A stretch of 64,000 bases of DNA, from assembly GCA_914767715.1 (NCBI GenBank), contig OU612067.1:14761001-14825000 (forward strand), in the 5' to 3' direction. The translations under genes were made by a program, and so were the position numbers. Positions 35,283 to 47,877 of this stretch are shown here, piece after piece. Numbering within the stretch: position 1 is the first letter of the stretch; each line of letters opens with the position of its first letter. The notes under the pieces are model-generated. The model did not search any database. It was not told the origin of the DNA and worked only from the letters and a program-made list of their open reading frames with translations. Source of the stretch: Membranipora membranacea. Lineage: Eukaryota; Bryozoa; Gymnolaemata; Cheilostomatida; Membraniporidae.

Positions 35283-36798
35283 ATGATGCGGTTTCTAGCA
35301 GTAGTTTTTACATCTTTACTGGTGAGTAGTCTTGCCTCGTCTCCACGACATGACTTCAGTGGCGATGCCATACAACCACCGGTCAACGCACACTGGGGAG
35401 ACTGGGGGTTGGCTGATCGGTGTCCAAATGGTACCTTCGCGCATGGTTTCGACCTAAAAGTTGAGGGGTATCAAGAAGAAGGTGATGACACAGCTTTGAA
35501 CGGAGTTTCACTACTTTGCAAGTGAGTTAATTAGGAGTCAGGAGTGGTCTGATGGTTGAGGGTACAGACTGGTGATCTGTAAGCTCTAAGTTCAACTCCC
35601 GACTCTGGAAGTCATTCTGGTACCGGCACGCCATTCATCCTAGCTAGGTCCTTGCGAAAAGGAACTAAAAATACCCGAGGCCTATACTATCTGTTTTCAC
35701 AGCACACATGCAGTAAAAAGGTCCCCATCTGCCTCTACGATATGAAGAAATACCCGAAATTCGGTAGGCAAGAGTATAGGGCTCGGCTTGAGTACCATAG
35801 GTTCCAGCATCTGTACTAAATGAGGGGATTACTCTATCCGCAATGATTAAAGTGATTGACATATAGAGGAACAGAGGTATTATAGGACTAGCTCATAGAA
35901 ACTTACATAATTTGTGCAAAAGCTTGATACAACAGCTTGTGCCACTGACATACACACTGCATGATTGAAATAATGATCCAATTGATAACATAGAGTTTTA
36001 TATTTATTATTAAACAAAAATTACCAAATAAATACATCAACTCATAAATGTTTTGTTGTCTACATGCAGATCGCTTGCCGATGATGAGTCAACAGCGAAG
36101 CCTGATCATGGATCCATTCCAAACAAGGACCCTGGGGAGGTTACACAGGAGAACGACTATGCCCGACAGGTTATGTGATAGACGGTGCTCATGCTAAATC
36201 TGAGCCTCCTGTTGACGGTGATGATACAGCAGGTAACTAATCACTATGGCCTTACACTAATAACATAATTGTGAAATAGGTAATTAAAACTGAAATACTA
36301 ACTTTAGGAGTATAAGGTGTCTGACGGATGTGTTCCTACCTACCTGCAAATTGTGAGTAAAAGGGCACAGATATTACAGACTTGCATTATAAGGCAACCA
36401 ACATTTCCTGTCCAGTTTCGGGATATCGTGAGTGATATAACTCCTTGATTTTAATCAACATTTTTCAATCTAACATATTTGTATCTTGGGAGAAATCCAT
36501 CATTATTGTGTAGGATAAACTACATCACCTCTTATATCTTTTCTGCAGCTAACGGTTACAACTTCAGATGTCGGCTTGTATCCATCATACCGTTGACATA
36601 CCCATTGTATGGTAACAACGAACCCTGGGGCACCTGGTCTTCATGGAAAGAGTGCCCTAAGGGAACAGCTGTTTGTGGATTAAAAACAAAAATGGAGAAT
36701 CCACTATTAGTAATGGAGATGATACTGCATTAAATGAAGTCATCTTTTACTGCTGTACTCTACCAACTCAGGGCTTGTCCTACAACCTTCTCAATTGA
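35283..36798 (+). pseudogene. VMO-I-like gene copy 1, broken by two frameshifts
   Basis: Exon 1 (35283-35521, 239 nt) is intact: signal peptide MMRFLAVVFTSLLVSSLA, then HWGDWGLADRCPNGTFAHGF and EEGDDTALNGVSLLC, the VMO-I repeat signature. Exon 2 (36070-36232) has two extra bases relative to copy 3 around CAACAGCGAAGCCTGA, so the reading frame leaves the family (expected GPWGGYTGE...) and stops at a TGA. Exon 3 (36549-36798) still spells GYNFRCRL and EPWGTWSSWKECPKGTAVCG but has lost one base near AAAATGGAGAATCC. Splice sites remain canonical. The total exon length is not a multiple of three. Either a recent pseudogene or, less likely, assembly indels. A poly(A) signal survives at 36877-36882. 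Confidence 0.8.
35530..35860 (+). repeat. tRNA-derived SINE-like unit in intron 1 of VMO-I copy 1
   Basis: The head AGTGGTCTGATGGTTGAGGG with a B-box-like GTTCAACTCCC is followed by a body GCCATTCATCCTAGC...CCTTGCG...CATGCAGTAAAAAG...GGCTTGAGTAC. Body copies recur at 58300-58510 and, reversed, at 10565-10650. Confidence 0.6.
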
Positions 36799-39700
36799 GT
36801 TAAACTGTGGTTTGTAATTTAGAATTGAAAACTGATGTTTACCATTTTCAAACAAAATGAAATAATAATTGCAATGAATAAAATGAAATCGAATTTATTG
36901 AGTAATGTTTGATGAGATAGTGAAATGTCTGGACTACAATTTTTCTACAACGGCTGACTCTAGAGAGGATCGTAAATGAGAAGAGGTATACACCTGAGGG
37001 TGCTGGGGTCTGGAACAATCAACCTTGAAAGCTCCCCCAATGGGAATTAACCCACAACTCTTGCGGCACTAATCGCTTGGCAGTGAATAGCAAGCGCACT
37101 AACCGATTGCGCCATCTCACCGTCCCCAAAAAAGAATGGGTCGATGGTGCTAATAAGCGTGCCCGCTATTCACTACTCAGAGTTGTGTTCTCTCTTCCCA
37201 CAGCTCATTCCACTCCACCATTGCCACCCTATGCAACACAGCATAGATCGTAAATGCTGGGATCGTAAATTAGGTAGAACAGTGTAATAATGTGTAAACC
37301 AGAAGTCTGGTATTGGCATCAAATTATCAACCCCATTCCACCAATATGATGGGAATGTTGTTGATAATGAAATGCAAACAACAATCGACTCGGGCGGCGG
37401 TGTTTAAGTAGTCTGGTGGAAGGTTTATTGTTGAAATCCTAGGTAGATGCAAAACCCCACATGAATTTCCTTCCACATTATCAACCATTGCCAAGTCATA
37501 CAAGGTATCACATCCTATATTAAAACACCGTCCTTCATTAACGTGATATATCGCCTTTTCAGTTTCTCAGCAACTACTTGTCCCATTTCAAAAATTCCTT
37601 CACTAACACGTTGCTAGTAGTCTGGCTTGTGTTTAATATCGCAAATTTTTTCAAACCTCATGTTCCTAACTTGATTAATTGTACATTAACTAAAATACAT
37701 TGAATACATATAGGCAGCAATGGGCAAAATGATGCAGTAAATTACGTTATGCAAAAGCGTGATGAAAATCTAAGCAGTATTACATGCAAAGCACATTGTG
37801 TACAACAATGGATCACCTTTTTTGGGTGATTGTTTAGCATGGAAAGAGAAATGTTTATGCTCATAACTTCTCTACTACTGAATTTATCATCAAACGCCAC
37901 AATCAAAACCTCGGAAATACTCTCTAGTTTAATGGAAGCTAGTGTGTATAACATGTTGTTTAACCTATTTTCAGTTTGTTGACTGGAAAAAAGTGCATGT
38001 TTTGGACCAAATAAAGCTGGTTTAGCCACAAAAATCCAAATATCTCAAGATGTAAAGCCATAATCAACAATCGCTTCGATCAAAACCTAGACAATCTCCT
38101 GTTGTTCATCATGCTGACAACAAATTTGACTGACATCTTTCTGAATTTCTGATTTTTGGCTGGAAAATTTTGACCTAAATTAGTTGAAATTTGGGTTATT
38201 ATCTGTTACAGTTGTGACAACCAGGATCTGTAAGCTGGTAAGATTATTTATTGAAGTGACAGTACAAGACCAAAATGGTATAATGAATTGGAAATTTTAG
38301 TTTCTTCATTATTGGGGTTGCATGTAATGAGGGGTCAGAAATGGCCCTATTACCATTGCAAAAATCAATTTCAAGTCTCGAAGACAGGAGGCCTAAAATC
38401 ATAAAGTTTCACCAAAATATCACTCCTCCAGTTAGTACCATGCCTCCTCTATATGGTGAAAGCATAAACTAATCAAATACCTCAAAAACAAGGCACAGAA
38501 AGCACAATTTAAAAAGGGCACTTTTTGCCCCAAAATGAACTTCCAGAGGTCACTGCGACTCAACGTCAAATATTTGGGAGGTTTAAACTGTGAAAATGAC
38601 TATTAGACATAATCACCAATACAATATTGAAAAGTTTTAAAAAGCATATATTTACTAGCTCATCAAACACTGTGTGAGACATGGGGCCAAAAAACTACAT
38701 AGCGCAGCCTATCAAAGCTCAAACGAATTATTAAACACCAGCCTGCACAGTGCAAAACAGAGCACTCCATTGCTCATATTGGACTTCATGCATAGCCTAC
38801 AAAAATGTTATGAAGTGGATGACACTCATAGATTTTATATCTATGGTGACACTTTTTTGTGTTGTATTGTTCAGTGTTAGACATGAGTAGAAACTGTCGG
38901 GAACTGAGAGGTGGGGAACGTTTCCCATTAAATTCTGTGCAAAAATCAGTGAAAAATGTCTCCTGGATTTGCATCGTTTGACATAGGTATTGCCATTGCA
39001 GAAAAATTGTAGTCCAGGCTGAATATCCCATCAAGATGTTACACAATAAAACCTGATTCATTTTAATCATAACAATATTATTATATTTTGTTTGAAAATG
39101 GTTAACATCTGTCTTCAAATATAGCTGCTCACAGTCTTAAGAATTCATAAGAGTAGCAGAATAATATAGAAAAAAAAGATATCTCGGTTAATTCAATTTA
39201 GGTATAAACTTAGCCGCTGTTTTTACCTGGTGCTTATGACCAGTAGCGTAAATGATTAAAATGGCCAAATGGGAAAATTTATGATAATGGCCAAAATCAA
39301 ACTTGCACCTTATTATGACCTTGAACCTTATGTCAAAAGAGTTTTATATCAGTCTATAAATCTTGCTGATTGAAAAATTCTATGGTATTAATTATTTCAA
39401 TGTGACAAGTTGTCTTCTGTTTGAGAAAGAAATGACAACTTCAATAAAAATGCAAATAAACTATTTGAATTTGTAATTTCAAAGAGCTGATTATAAATTT
39501 GCTTATAAGATATTCCTATCACCAGCCTTTCACTACATCCGACTCTTTTTGCTTTTGATTCCCACACATTAAACTGAGAATGCTCAACAATTTTGTCATA
39601 GAGTTGAGTTTTTTGCCTGAAGCTTGTACTGCCCAGCTTGGCTCACCCTCTCTGGTTGGAAAGGGACTAGGTCCACCAGGGGCAATGTTTGATTATAAGC

Positions 39701-40356
39701 CAAAATTACCAACATTAGATTTCTGAATCAACGATACATATTTCCGGATTGACCTTACATATAAGAACTGACTAACTACGCAACAGATTTTTTTAAAAGA
39801 AAGATGATGTTATTAGATGTTGGGTTTTTTCATAATACTATGTAAATCGGAGATAATATCCACTAGGTGCCATCCTTGATTGAAAAATTGTAAATTTATA
39901 TCAGTCAGCCAGTAGAGGTAGAGTATGGATTGCCTTCCATCCCGGTCCAACAGAGAGTAAAAATTCTTGTCTGTCCCTGCTCGCCATGCCAAAACTGTTC
40001 ATCCAGTATTTTCTGTCTGTCCATCAAAAGATTTTGTCCGCCCGTTCTTGCCCGTCCAGAACTGGTTGCACACCTAAGGTAGCTTTGTTGCTAACAAATT
40101 AAAAGCTGTACATAAAGCCTACCACAGGGTGTGCTGCGCCATGAACCCATCCGGATGCCTATCGGACAACCGCCGGATGTCCGCGTGGCATCCAGTGGTT
40201 GCCCGATGGGCATCCGGTTGGCAAATCCTAAGGCTAAGCCTAGAAATCCTTGACGCAAAAGCCTTGGTAACTAACTGCCCGCCATGGAATATGCCCATTG
40301 TTGTGTTAGCAGACTTGCTTTAGCATACCTTCCTCCCTTCCTTCATGACTTGAACA

Positions 40357-40620
40357 ACACCGACACTAATAAAACTGTTGGATCTCAGCTAGATTTTAAA
40401 GGTACCTGATTGGTCAACAACAACATTAGTCATCACTAATGGTGGATGGCTGGGGAAGAAGATACTCCCTACATTTTGAGAGCTCATATAACTCCATTCA
40501 AAGCTACTGGCTAGATGTTTTGATGCCTCAACTCTCTATTTAAATTTTTGACTGGTGGTTATGCCGGGCAAAGCCCAGCTGTGTCAGCAGTGGTTAAAAT
40601 GTGTACTTTGCATCAAATGC
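40357..40620 (+). repeat. Dispersed repeat, first copy
   Basis: The segment with AGCTAGATTTTAAA, ACCTGATTGGTCA, AAGAAGATACTCCCTAC and GCTACTGGCTAGATGTTTTG recurs at 45366-45600 inside intron 2 of VMO-I copy 2. Confidence 0.75.
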
Positions 40621-41319
40621 CTGTGTAATTGTATCATGACGTATCATCATTATGACCATTCGCAATCTATTTTTTTTATATGTTAAGTAAAATAGATCTT
40701 ATTTACCTCAGTTGAAATTGATATAAAGTCCATATGTCATAAAAAATAATAAAAATTGTCCTCTCTTTAACAAACTATCAGTTGCTTGCATCAAGACTTA
40801 ATGATATATATAATTATATATGTATATAATAATCCTAGGTGATAAGTCATAACTGACACGTAAATAAAGACCAACAACGATAAGTAAAATAACATGAGTC
40901 CAACTGTACACAGCAACACAGCTAATTTGATTGGCTTGTTGCTCAATTGCAGATCACCTTCTGGTTATTAATATTATTCCTTATAAATTCAAACAAATTC
41001 AGGCCGGTGGTCTTGAATCTAGATGAGAAGTTTCACAATTGAATTTTGTTTTCAACTCAATATTCCCTGTACTACTATTTGATTATTTCTAGTTTTATAG
41101 CTTATGTTTTAAGGATTTTAGGTTTATGAATTTTCGGGTGGGGGTCATAATTGTTGATGATTTTATTCGTGTTGCCTAATCTAACATCCTAGTGGGCAAT
41201 GTTACTGATATTCTTTTGGTCAATATAGGAGTCTTCGGGTTAGACGAGTGAATTGACAGCTTCAACTGTAACCATAGGCTACAAACATCAGTTCAGAGGA
41301 TCCAGTTTGATTGGTCCGT

Positions 41320-43075
41320 TGATTGTACAAGGAACTCTTTGTAATCTGTCCATATGGTAATTTATATTATCCGTTATCATTATGTCAAGGATATTATTAG
41401 GAAATGTCCATTGATGACGAATTTACAAAGTGAATTATCATAATACTGCATACACAGCCAGGCATTCATTCAGAAAGTCAGTTATCCCGGTCAAATTCCT
41501 GTTAAAAATGTAGATTTCCATACATTCTCTAGTAGAAGTGCAATTAATTTTTGTAGTCTGCCAACAGGAAATAGCAATTCATGTAATTTTGCTCATGTTG
41601 AACAGAGTGGACAAGTTTTATACCCTATAAGTACATCTATTAGTATCTTTAATTTATGATAAAAGCTGTCAATATTAGGACCTAACAATCCAACAACTTA
41701 TCCTGATGCCTTTTAATGGAAATTAAAAATTACTCACCCAGATTGTTGAGGTGCTGCCAACAGCCCATAACCGTACATTGATTTTTTATGGTTGCCATCT
41801 AATAATTGCAATTACTGACAGTATTGTGTGTGATTGTTGTAAATTCTAAATGTTAAACTGTTTTATCAAGGCTCAAGATTAAGAGCCACCCAACTGTCCA
41901 TTGGTGATATACATTATCCCTTATCATTATGTCAAGGATATTATGTGCGGATAATTGGTTACAAGTTTGTAAATCGTGTTATCAATAAGTTGAATACAAA
42001 ACCAGGCTTTGGCTCTAGCTAGATGAGAATTTACACAATTGAACTATCTTTAAACAAATCCAGACCGTATCTAAATGAGAAGTTTACACATTTGAATTTG
42101 TTTTTAACTCGATATTCCCTTACTATATTATTTGATAGTTTATGGTATTCATTGCATAAAAAGTTAAAATGTTACCCAAAACCTTCTTATGGAGGGGAAG
42201 GGGCTCAATCTCATGATTGTTGATCGTTACTTTAGTCTTGTCTCACCTGAGATCCATGGGGTACTGCCAGCTACAAAAAGCCCAAATCACCATCTGATTG
42301 CTCACCCAGTCAGTGAGCAGAATCTGCTAGAGGTCTCGTGCCAAAATCTCTCACACATAGATGGAACTATTACACATTCTGTGTAAAGGATGCAATGGCG
42401 ACCATCGTCTAATCAAGAGACCAAATGTACAATAATTTTTGACCAATGATTGAGAGGCTCTCTGGTGGCACAATACCAGTGTTCTAAATGGGTTTTTATT
42501 TTATTTATGGGTACTCTACTCTCTGGGTCGACACTCGACAGCAGCCCAACTGGCCGCAATGCAGCCCTCAGAAATTTTTTTGCAATACCCATGTCAAATT
42601 ATGCAAATACATGCATGTTGAGCATCAAATTTTTGCAGAAATATAGAACTGTGATCGTATGATTGATAATGTGGTTGGAATCTGGTAAAAAAGAGACATT
42701 TTTCACTGAATTTGTGCACAGAATTCAGTGGGAACTATGTTCTAAGCGTTCCCCCTCTATATTTCTTGTCAAAAATATTCTACTGATTAAGTTTAACTGA
42801 CAGCGAAGCCCATGATAAATTGTAAATACAATTTTGTGATGACAACCACAAAAACTCAATATAAGGTTATGACTTTGACATGGGCTGTTGGCAGCACATC
42901 AACAATCTGGGTCTGTAGTTTTTAATTTCCATTGTATGCAGTATTATGGTTATTCACTTTGTAAATTCGTCATCAACAGTCCTTTCCTCATATCCTTGTT
43001 GTAAAGATAAGGAATAATTTAAATTACCATATGGACAGATTACAAAGAGTTCCTAGTTCAAGCCACGGACCAGTC
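41320..43075. repeat. Large interrupted inverted repeat
   Basis: The arm at 41320-41460 (GTACAAGGAACTCTTTGTAA) is mirrored at 42935-43075, and 41717-41800 (GGTGCTGCCAACAGCCCATA) is mirrored at 42835-42930. Outside it, 40600-40740 and 43185-43350 are direct repeats (CAGTTGAAATTGATATAAAG). Probably a foldback transposon. Confidence 0.65.
42247..42425. mobile_element. MITE copy, same family as 7021-7275
   Basis: Shares GCTCACCCAGTCAGTGAGCA, CTGCTAGAGGTCTCG, GATGGAACTAT and GGCGA...TCTAAT with the unit at 7021-7275. Its TIRs are degraded. Confidence 0.6.
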
Positions 43076-43659
43076 ACTGGACGAAAGCACAGATATCTAG
43101 CTCGTCCAAGACACCACACAGGACCACTAGACCAAAGTATTTCTATGATACAATTTTTAGATCAATCCCACGTCTTATTGTTAAATTGTCTTAAATTTGT
43201 ATTGTGCGTCAAATGCCTGTATGATTGTGTCATGATGTATCATAATTATAACCATCTGCCATCTTTTTTAAAATATGTAAATATGTAATATGTAAAACTT
43301 TATCTGATTTGCCTCAGTTGAAATTGATATAAAGTCCATATGTCATAAATAATAACTAGAAATGCCTTCAGGGGTGTGGAATATGGATGATATACACTCG
43401 ATTCAGTTTATGATGGATGGACAATTGGCGATGTCATTATAAGTGCATAGTAAAATGGCTGTCATTTCCATGCCACCTATGAGGTAGACAGCCTGAGTAT
43501 CGTTGTCCTATAATGTGGCGGAACTCCCCCCACAATTATTTTCAGTGAATACAGCCATAGAATATAGCGTAACAAAGATGTTATAATTGTGGTATATTTA
43601 TATATATTATATAAAATTAAAGAGGTCCTCCCCATGCTCCCTCTTCTTTTTTAATCTGG

Positions 43660-43740
43660 CCTCACCAGAATTTGAACTCGGGCTGAGATCAAAACGCTCC
43701 AACCGCTCAGCCATGCTGGGCCGCTGAAGCTTACAAAGCT
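43660..43740 (-). repeat. tRNA-like SINE head, uninterrupted copy
   Basis: On the minus strand, a D-arm-like GGCTGAGCGGTTGGAGCG and a B-box-like GAGTTCAAATTC. The acceptor stem does not pair, so it is not called as a tRNA gene. Confidence 0.5.
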
Positions 43741-43867
43741 CAGAGTGAAATAATCCAGGTGTTTAATTTAATAATGTAGTGGGTGTAAGTAGTAATAAAT
43801 AGGTACCAAAACAAAACAAGTTAAACCACCAAGTAGTAAAAGAGATGATAAATGTAAATAAAATCTG

Positions 43868-44036
43868 TCTTCACCGGGATTTGAACTCGGGCCTCTCGTG
43901 CAACAAGCATGTTATAATTGTGGTATATTTATATATAATTCTATATTGTATTATTGTATATAATTGTGTATAATATATAACTGTGATTGAGCACACTAGC
44001 CACTCGGCCCGCCAACCCGCTGAAGCTTACAGATTT
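43868..44036 (-). repeat. tRNA-like SINE head interrupted by an AT-rich insert
   Basis: The T-arm half (43870-43908) and the D-arm half (43986-44030, GGGCCGAGTGGCTAGTGTGC) of the same head as 43660-43740 are separated by about 77 AT-rich bases. The insert resembles the sequence at 43578-43622. Confidence 0.5.
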
Positions 44037-44333
44037 TCATTGATATATATTGGAAATATATGGTAAAAGTAAGCTGTAGAACACAGGACTGTGATTCAGC
44101 CGTTTCTTCTATTTTTCTCCAAAACACTTTTTGAAAGAGTGATATGAGGCACTGGATATGGGTTTTTATATACACATGCGTTTATCATAAACACAAAACT
44201 GAAGTTTTGTGGATAAAAGTTGACCTCTCTTCAACAAACTATCAGTTGCATCCAGATTTAATATTATATATAATTATATATAATATAGTAAGTCTAGGTG
44301 AGAAGTCAGAACTCGTCCGTAAATAAATTCCAA

Positions 44334-44520
44334 GGTTAAATATAATAGTCCCCCTGTACCTCAGCAACCACTGATAGGAACACTTTGAGATTTCACAGCT
44401 GCACTTAACAGTATAGACTAGAGATAGTGTAATGTTCCACTATCTAAGGAGACTAGTGGCCTGTAATTGATTCATTATATCATCAACACAATTATCAAGT
44501 GTGATCAGGAAATAAAACTA
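44334..44520 (+). promoter_or_regulatory. Duplicated upstream block of VMO-I copy 2, with probable 5' UTR exon
   Basis: Homologous to 34893-35065: CCCCTGTACCTCAGCAACCA, AGTGTAAT.TTCCACTAT, GTGGCCTGTA and TCAGGAAATAAAAC. A GTAAGT donor follows directly. The probable acceptor is CCATACAG just before the ATG at 44736. Confidence 0.4.
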
Positions 44521-44735
44521 AGTAAGTTGTGGACATCTTATTTACTTAATATAAAAAAATTCTTTACAATTTTCATGTTCAGTTTATACAAACTCAGAAG
44601 CTGCTTATACATATTTGATTGAAATTAAACAAGCTTTGCTTGTAATGATTTTTCAAGAAAAGAATTTGATTATTACTGACATTACAAAATGCTATTCAGA
44701 AATAAATATCCATGTTATTTTTCCATACAGATCTG

Positions 44736-46201
44736 ATGATGTGTTTCCGAGTAGCAGTTATTACATCTCTACTCGTAAGTTGTCTTGCCTGGTCTCCACG
44801 GCATGACTTCAGTGGCGATACCATACAACCAGATGTCAACACACACTGGGGGGACTGGGGTGTCGCTGAATGGTGCCCTCATGGAACCTTTGCACTCAGA
44901 TTTGACCAAAGAGTTCAGGGGAAACAATATAAAGGTGACGACACAGCTTTGAATGGGATCGCTCTAATTTGTGAGTGAGTTGAAAATGGAAATTTATATC
45001 ATTTGTGAATTAAGCTGGCTTGATACAACAGCTTGCATCACTGACATAAGCACGTCTCCATGATTGCAATTGTAAGCCAGTTGAGCGTAGAGAGACTTTT
45101 GTATCTACTGTTTATTGTATTTTCCGAAATTACAAAACAGTTACATGTTCAAAATACTTTTTATTTATTTTTGTGCGCAGCACACTTTCCTGTGATGAGT
45201 CCACCCCTATGCGATCTCATGCTTTCGCAATCTATTCCAAACAAAGCTACTGGGGAAATATCTCAGGAGAACGACAATGCCCAGCAGGTTATGTGATAGT
45301 CGGTGCTCAAGCTAAGTCTGAGTCAGATACTATCAACAGCGATGATACTGCGGGTAAGTAATCACAACTAGCTGAGATCCAACAGTTTTATCAGTGTTGG
45401 ATCAGCTAGATTTTAAATGCACCTGATTGGTCAGAGTCAACTTTTGTCAACACTTACGGCGGATGGCTGGGCCGGGAAGAAGATACTCCCTACTTTGTGA
45501 GAACTCCATGCAAAGCTACTGGCTAGATGTTTTGATGCCACAACTCTCTATTTAAATCTTTGACTGGTGGCTCTGCTGTGTCAGCAGTGATTCAAATATT
45601 AAATTTAGGAGCATAAGGTGGGATCAATTAACTAGCGGGCAATTGTTGAAGTTCATAGTATCAAGTTTCAGTTTTAGTCTACTGACTGTTGGGATGTGTC
45701 GGGTTTCTGGATGAGCTCCCACTTCCAGCTAATCCAACAATTATAAGAAAATTCCTCACCCATTCTTTTGGATGTGCTGAGTGATATGACCTGTTCATCT
45801 TAGTCACAGATTCAACAAACATTTCAGAGGAACAAAATCATGAAGGAAGTGTGAACGGAGGTATGAAAGAGAGATGAGTTTTAGGCTACACATTGTCAAC
45901 ATCTTAGGCCAAATACATCAATATTGTATAGGAGTAACTCACATGACCTCTTATATCTATCTTTTTTACAGCTAACGGTTACAACTTTAAATGTCGGCTA
46001 GTAGCCAGCATACCGTTAACGTACACATTGTATGGTAACAGCGGACCCTGGGGCACCTGGTCTGCATGGAAGGAGTGCCCTAAGGGTACAGCTGTTTGCG
46101 GATTAAAGACAAGAGTGGAGGAAGATGGTGGAAGGGATCATACTGCCCTAAATGATGCCATATTTTACTGCTGTACCCTACCTGCTGAGTGCTCGCACTA
46201 A
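44736..46201 (+). CDS. Vitelline membrane outer layer protein I-like, copy 2 (intact)
   Basis: Three exons, 44736-44974, 45181-45353 and 45972-46201, join in frame to 213 residues, the usual length of VMO-I family proteins. Signal peptide MMCFRVAVITSLLVSCLA. Three beta-prism-like repeats follow, each marked by WG.W, a CP.G motif and [GS]D.TA.N: HWGDWGVAEWCPHGTFA / KGDDTALNGIALIC; YWGNISGERQCPAGYVIVGAQ / SDDTAGNGYNFKC; GPWGTWSAWKECPKGTAVCG / HTALNDAIFYCC. In birds VMO-I is an egg-coat protein; in invertebrates the role is mostly unknown, but secretion and an extracellular matrix or egg-coat function are plausible. An upstream in-frame codon at 44712 is ignored because homology and the splice acceptor place the start at 44736. 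Poly(A) signal at 46317-46322. Confidence 0.92.
45366..45600 (+). repeat. Dispersed repeat, second copy, in VMO-I copy 2 intron 2
   Basis: Matches 40357-40620 over most of its length with small indels. Confidence 0.75.
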
Positions 46202-47553
46202 TTTATCTTATGATATGAAACAAAAAATATAAATGTTACAAGAAATCCACAGAAAACCATTTTATGCTGCTATCTATTGAGAATTTAAAACACGTGTTCA
46301 CCATTTTCAAGCAAAAAATAAAATTATTATAATTATTATAATGTAGTTGAGTTTATTGAGACATTCAAGGATCAGCAGCCTGAACTTCAAACGTTCTGCA
46401 TTGGCTGGCGCTGGGCCATCATCTAGAGGGATCTTTAAAGCAAACCAAGTCCATAGCTACCATAACTAACCATGAAAGCTAATGTTCAGACATAATTATT
46501 TAGCAGTTAGTTTGTATATAGAAATAACCTGCAAAATGTCAGCAGCAGCCAAAGACATATTTCATTAGGACAGCTTCCTCTGATGCACACCTTAGACTTA
46601 CTGAGCCGCAACTACTTTTAATATACTTTATAAACATGGCACATCAACTATGGTCCAATGCTTTGAATGAGTTGCCTACTCCTGATTCGAAAGAAGAATG
46701 CCTATGATTCCAATGATGATAAAACTTTAAAGAAAATCAGCCTGAGCCTCCCGCATTGAGATCTTTTGTTGCTATCCATTCATCTGCGCCGCCCTCTGCC
46801 ACCAATGCGAATCAACTCCCTGATTCGAATGAAGAAACACAAACCAATGTGAGCGGAAGTGGACCTAAATGCTATTCCCATATGTTGGCTCGCCCTAAAA
46901 TTGATCCCACAATGACATATTGATAGTGATTATTATTTTTACCTGCTTATAGTTCTTTCATATCTTTAACATATCATCACAGGCATAGTTTACTTATTAA
47001 ATTGAAGCGGTTGCAAAACACCCTAAAACGCAACTTACTAGATTTTCCCGCAATAATCATACACGTTTTTGGTGTACTATAGCTGTAAAATGGAAAAATT
47101 TGCTCTCATCAAACATTGATTAAAAAAGACAAATAAAAACATTATCAATACCATTGACTAGATGGCTTGGCTTTTAAAATAAGCAATAGCTTGAAGAAGG
47201 TATGAGAAGAAATTGTCTAGGTGGGCAAACGCCTTGGCGGGAAGATGGCGCAGTGGGAAGTTGTCCTGATAAGAAAACTGCTTGGAGGGATCAAAAGAGG
47301 CGGGGATATCTCCTGGCTACCTGGAAAATGGCCAGTGGTAAAATTGGGGGGGGGGGGGAGGGGGGATCCTAACATTTACTCCTCTGGGGTAGATGGAAGC
47401 ATGAGAACAGCACCCTACACTACACCTACTCTGTCATTCAAATATAATAACAAATAAACTTTGATACCATACCGCCACCGGACACAATAATAATCAATGC
47501 AAATTATTTGCTGACTAGGTCATGTAAAACTAAATATTCCTAATCAGAAATAT
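46202..47553. other. Intergenic, no gene seen
   Basis: AT-rich 3' flank of VMO-I copy 2. It includes a G-rich patch with a poly-G run at 47346-47360. No exon is recognised. Confidence 0.4.
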
Positions 47554-47877
47554 TTAAAAAACAAACTTCTCCCTAACAATGCCGTTCAATGTGTGGGGCG
47601 TACGAGCTGTCGATGGTTTCTGCCCGTTTGTGGGTTGGTAATGTATTGATGTAGATGGTGTGATGAGTTTTGTTTTACCTTCTCTAAATATCATAGACAT
47701 TTTAACTCGAGGTACAGCTTCAGTTTGCATATTTTGAGGCTCATCATAGTTGCCATAGCTGGGTTCGAGGACACGTAAACAAAGCTCCTGATGGTTTTCT
47801 AGCCTCTCCTTGTCATTTTTAAATTGATAGGGAAGCCAGCAGGGAGCAGCGTAGATCAAAACTGATAATATCTTTCC
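47554..47877 (-). pseudogene. Fragment resembling the C-terminal part of a non-LTR retrotransposon reverse transcriptase
   Basis: An open 101-residue frame, extendable upstream, reads ILSVLIYAAPCWLPY, then KERLENHQELCLRVLEP. This pattern (YAAP.W..Y...., LE..Q..CLRV) is typical of the segment after the RT thumb in LINE-type elements. No catalytic motif lies nearby. Short, so the assignment is tentative. Confidence 0.4.

Larger units (their letters stand above)
36799..44735. other. 8-kb spacer between VMO-I copies 1 and 2: repeats, no gene seen
   Basis: Contains a tRNA-like SINE head on minus near 37020-37130, a short inverted repeat near 37325-37375, repeat 40357-40620, inverted repeat arms at 41320-43075, a MITE copy at 42247-42425, two SINE heads at 43660-44035 and the copy 2 upstream block. 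ORFs here are short, AT-rich and without recognisable domains. Confidence 0.5.
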
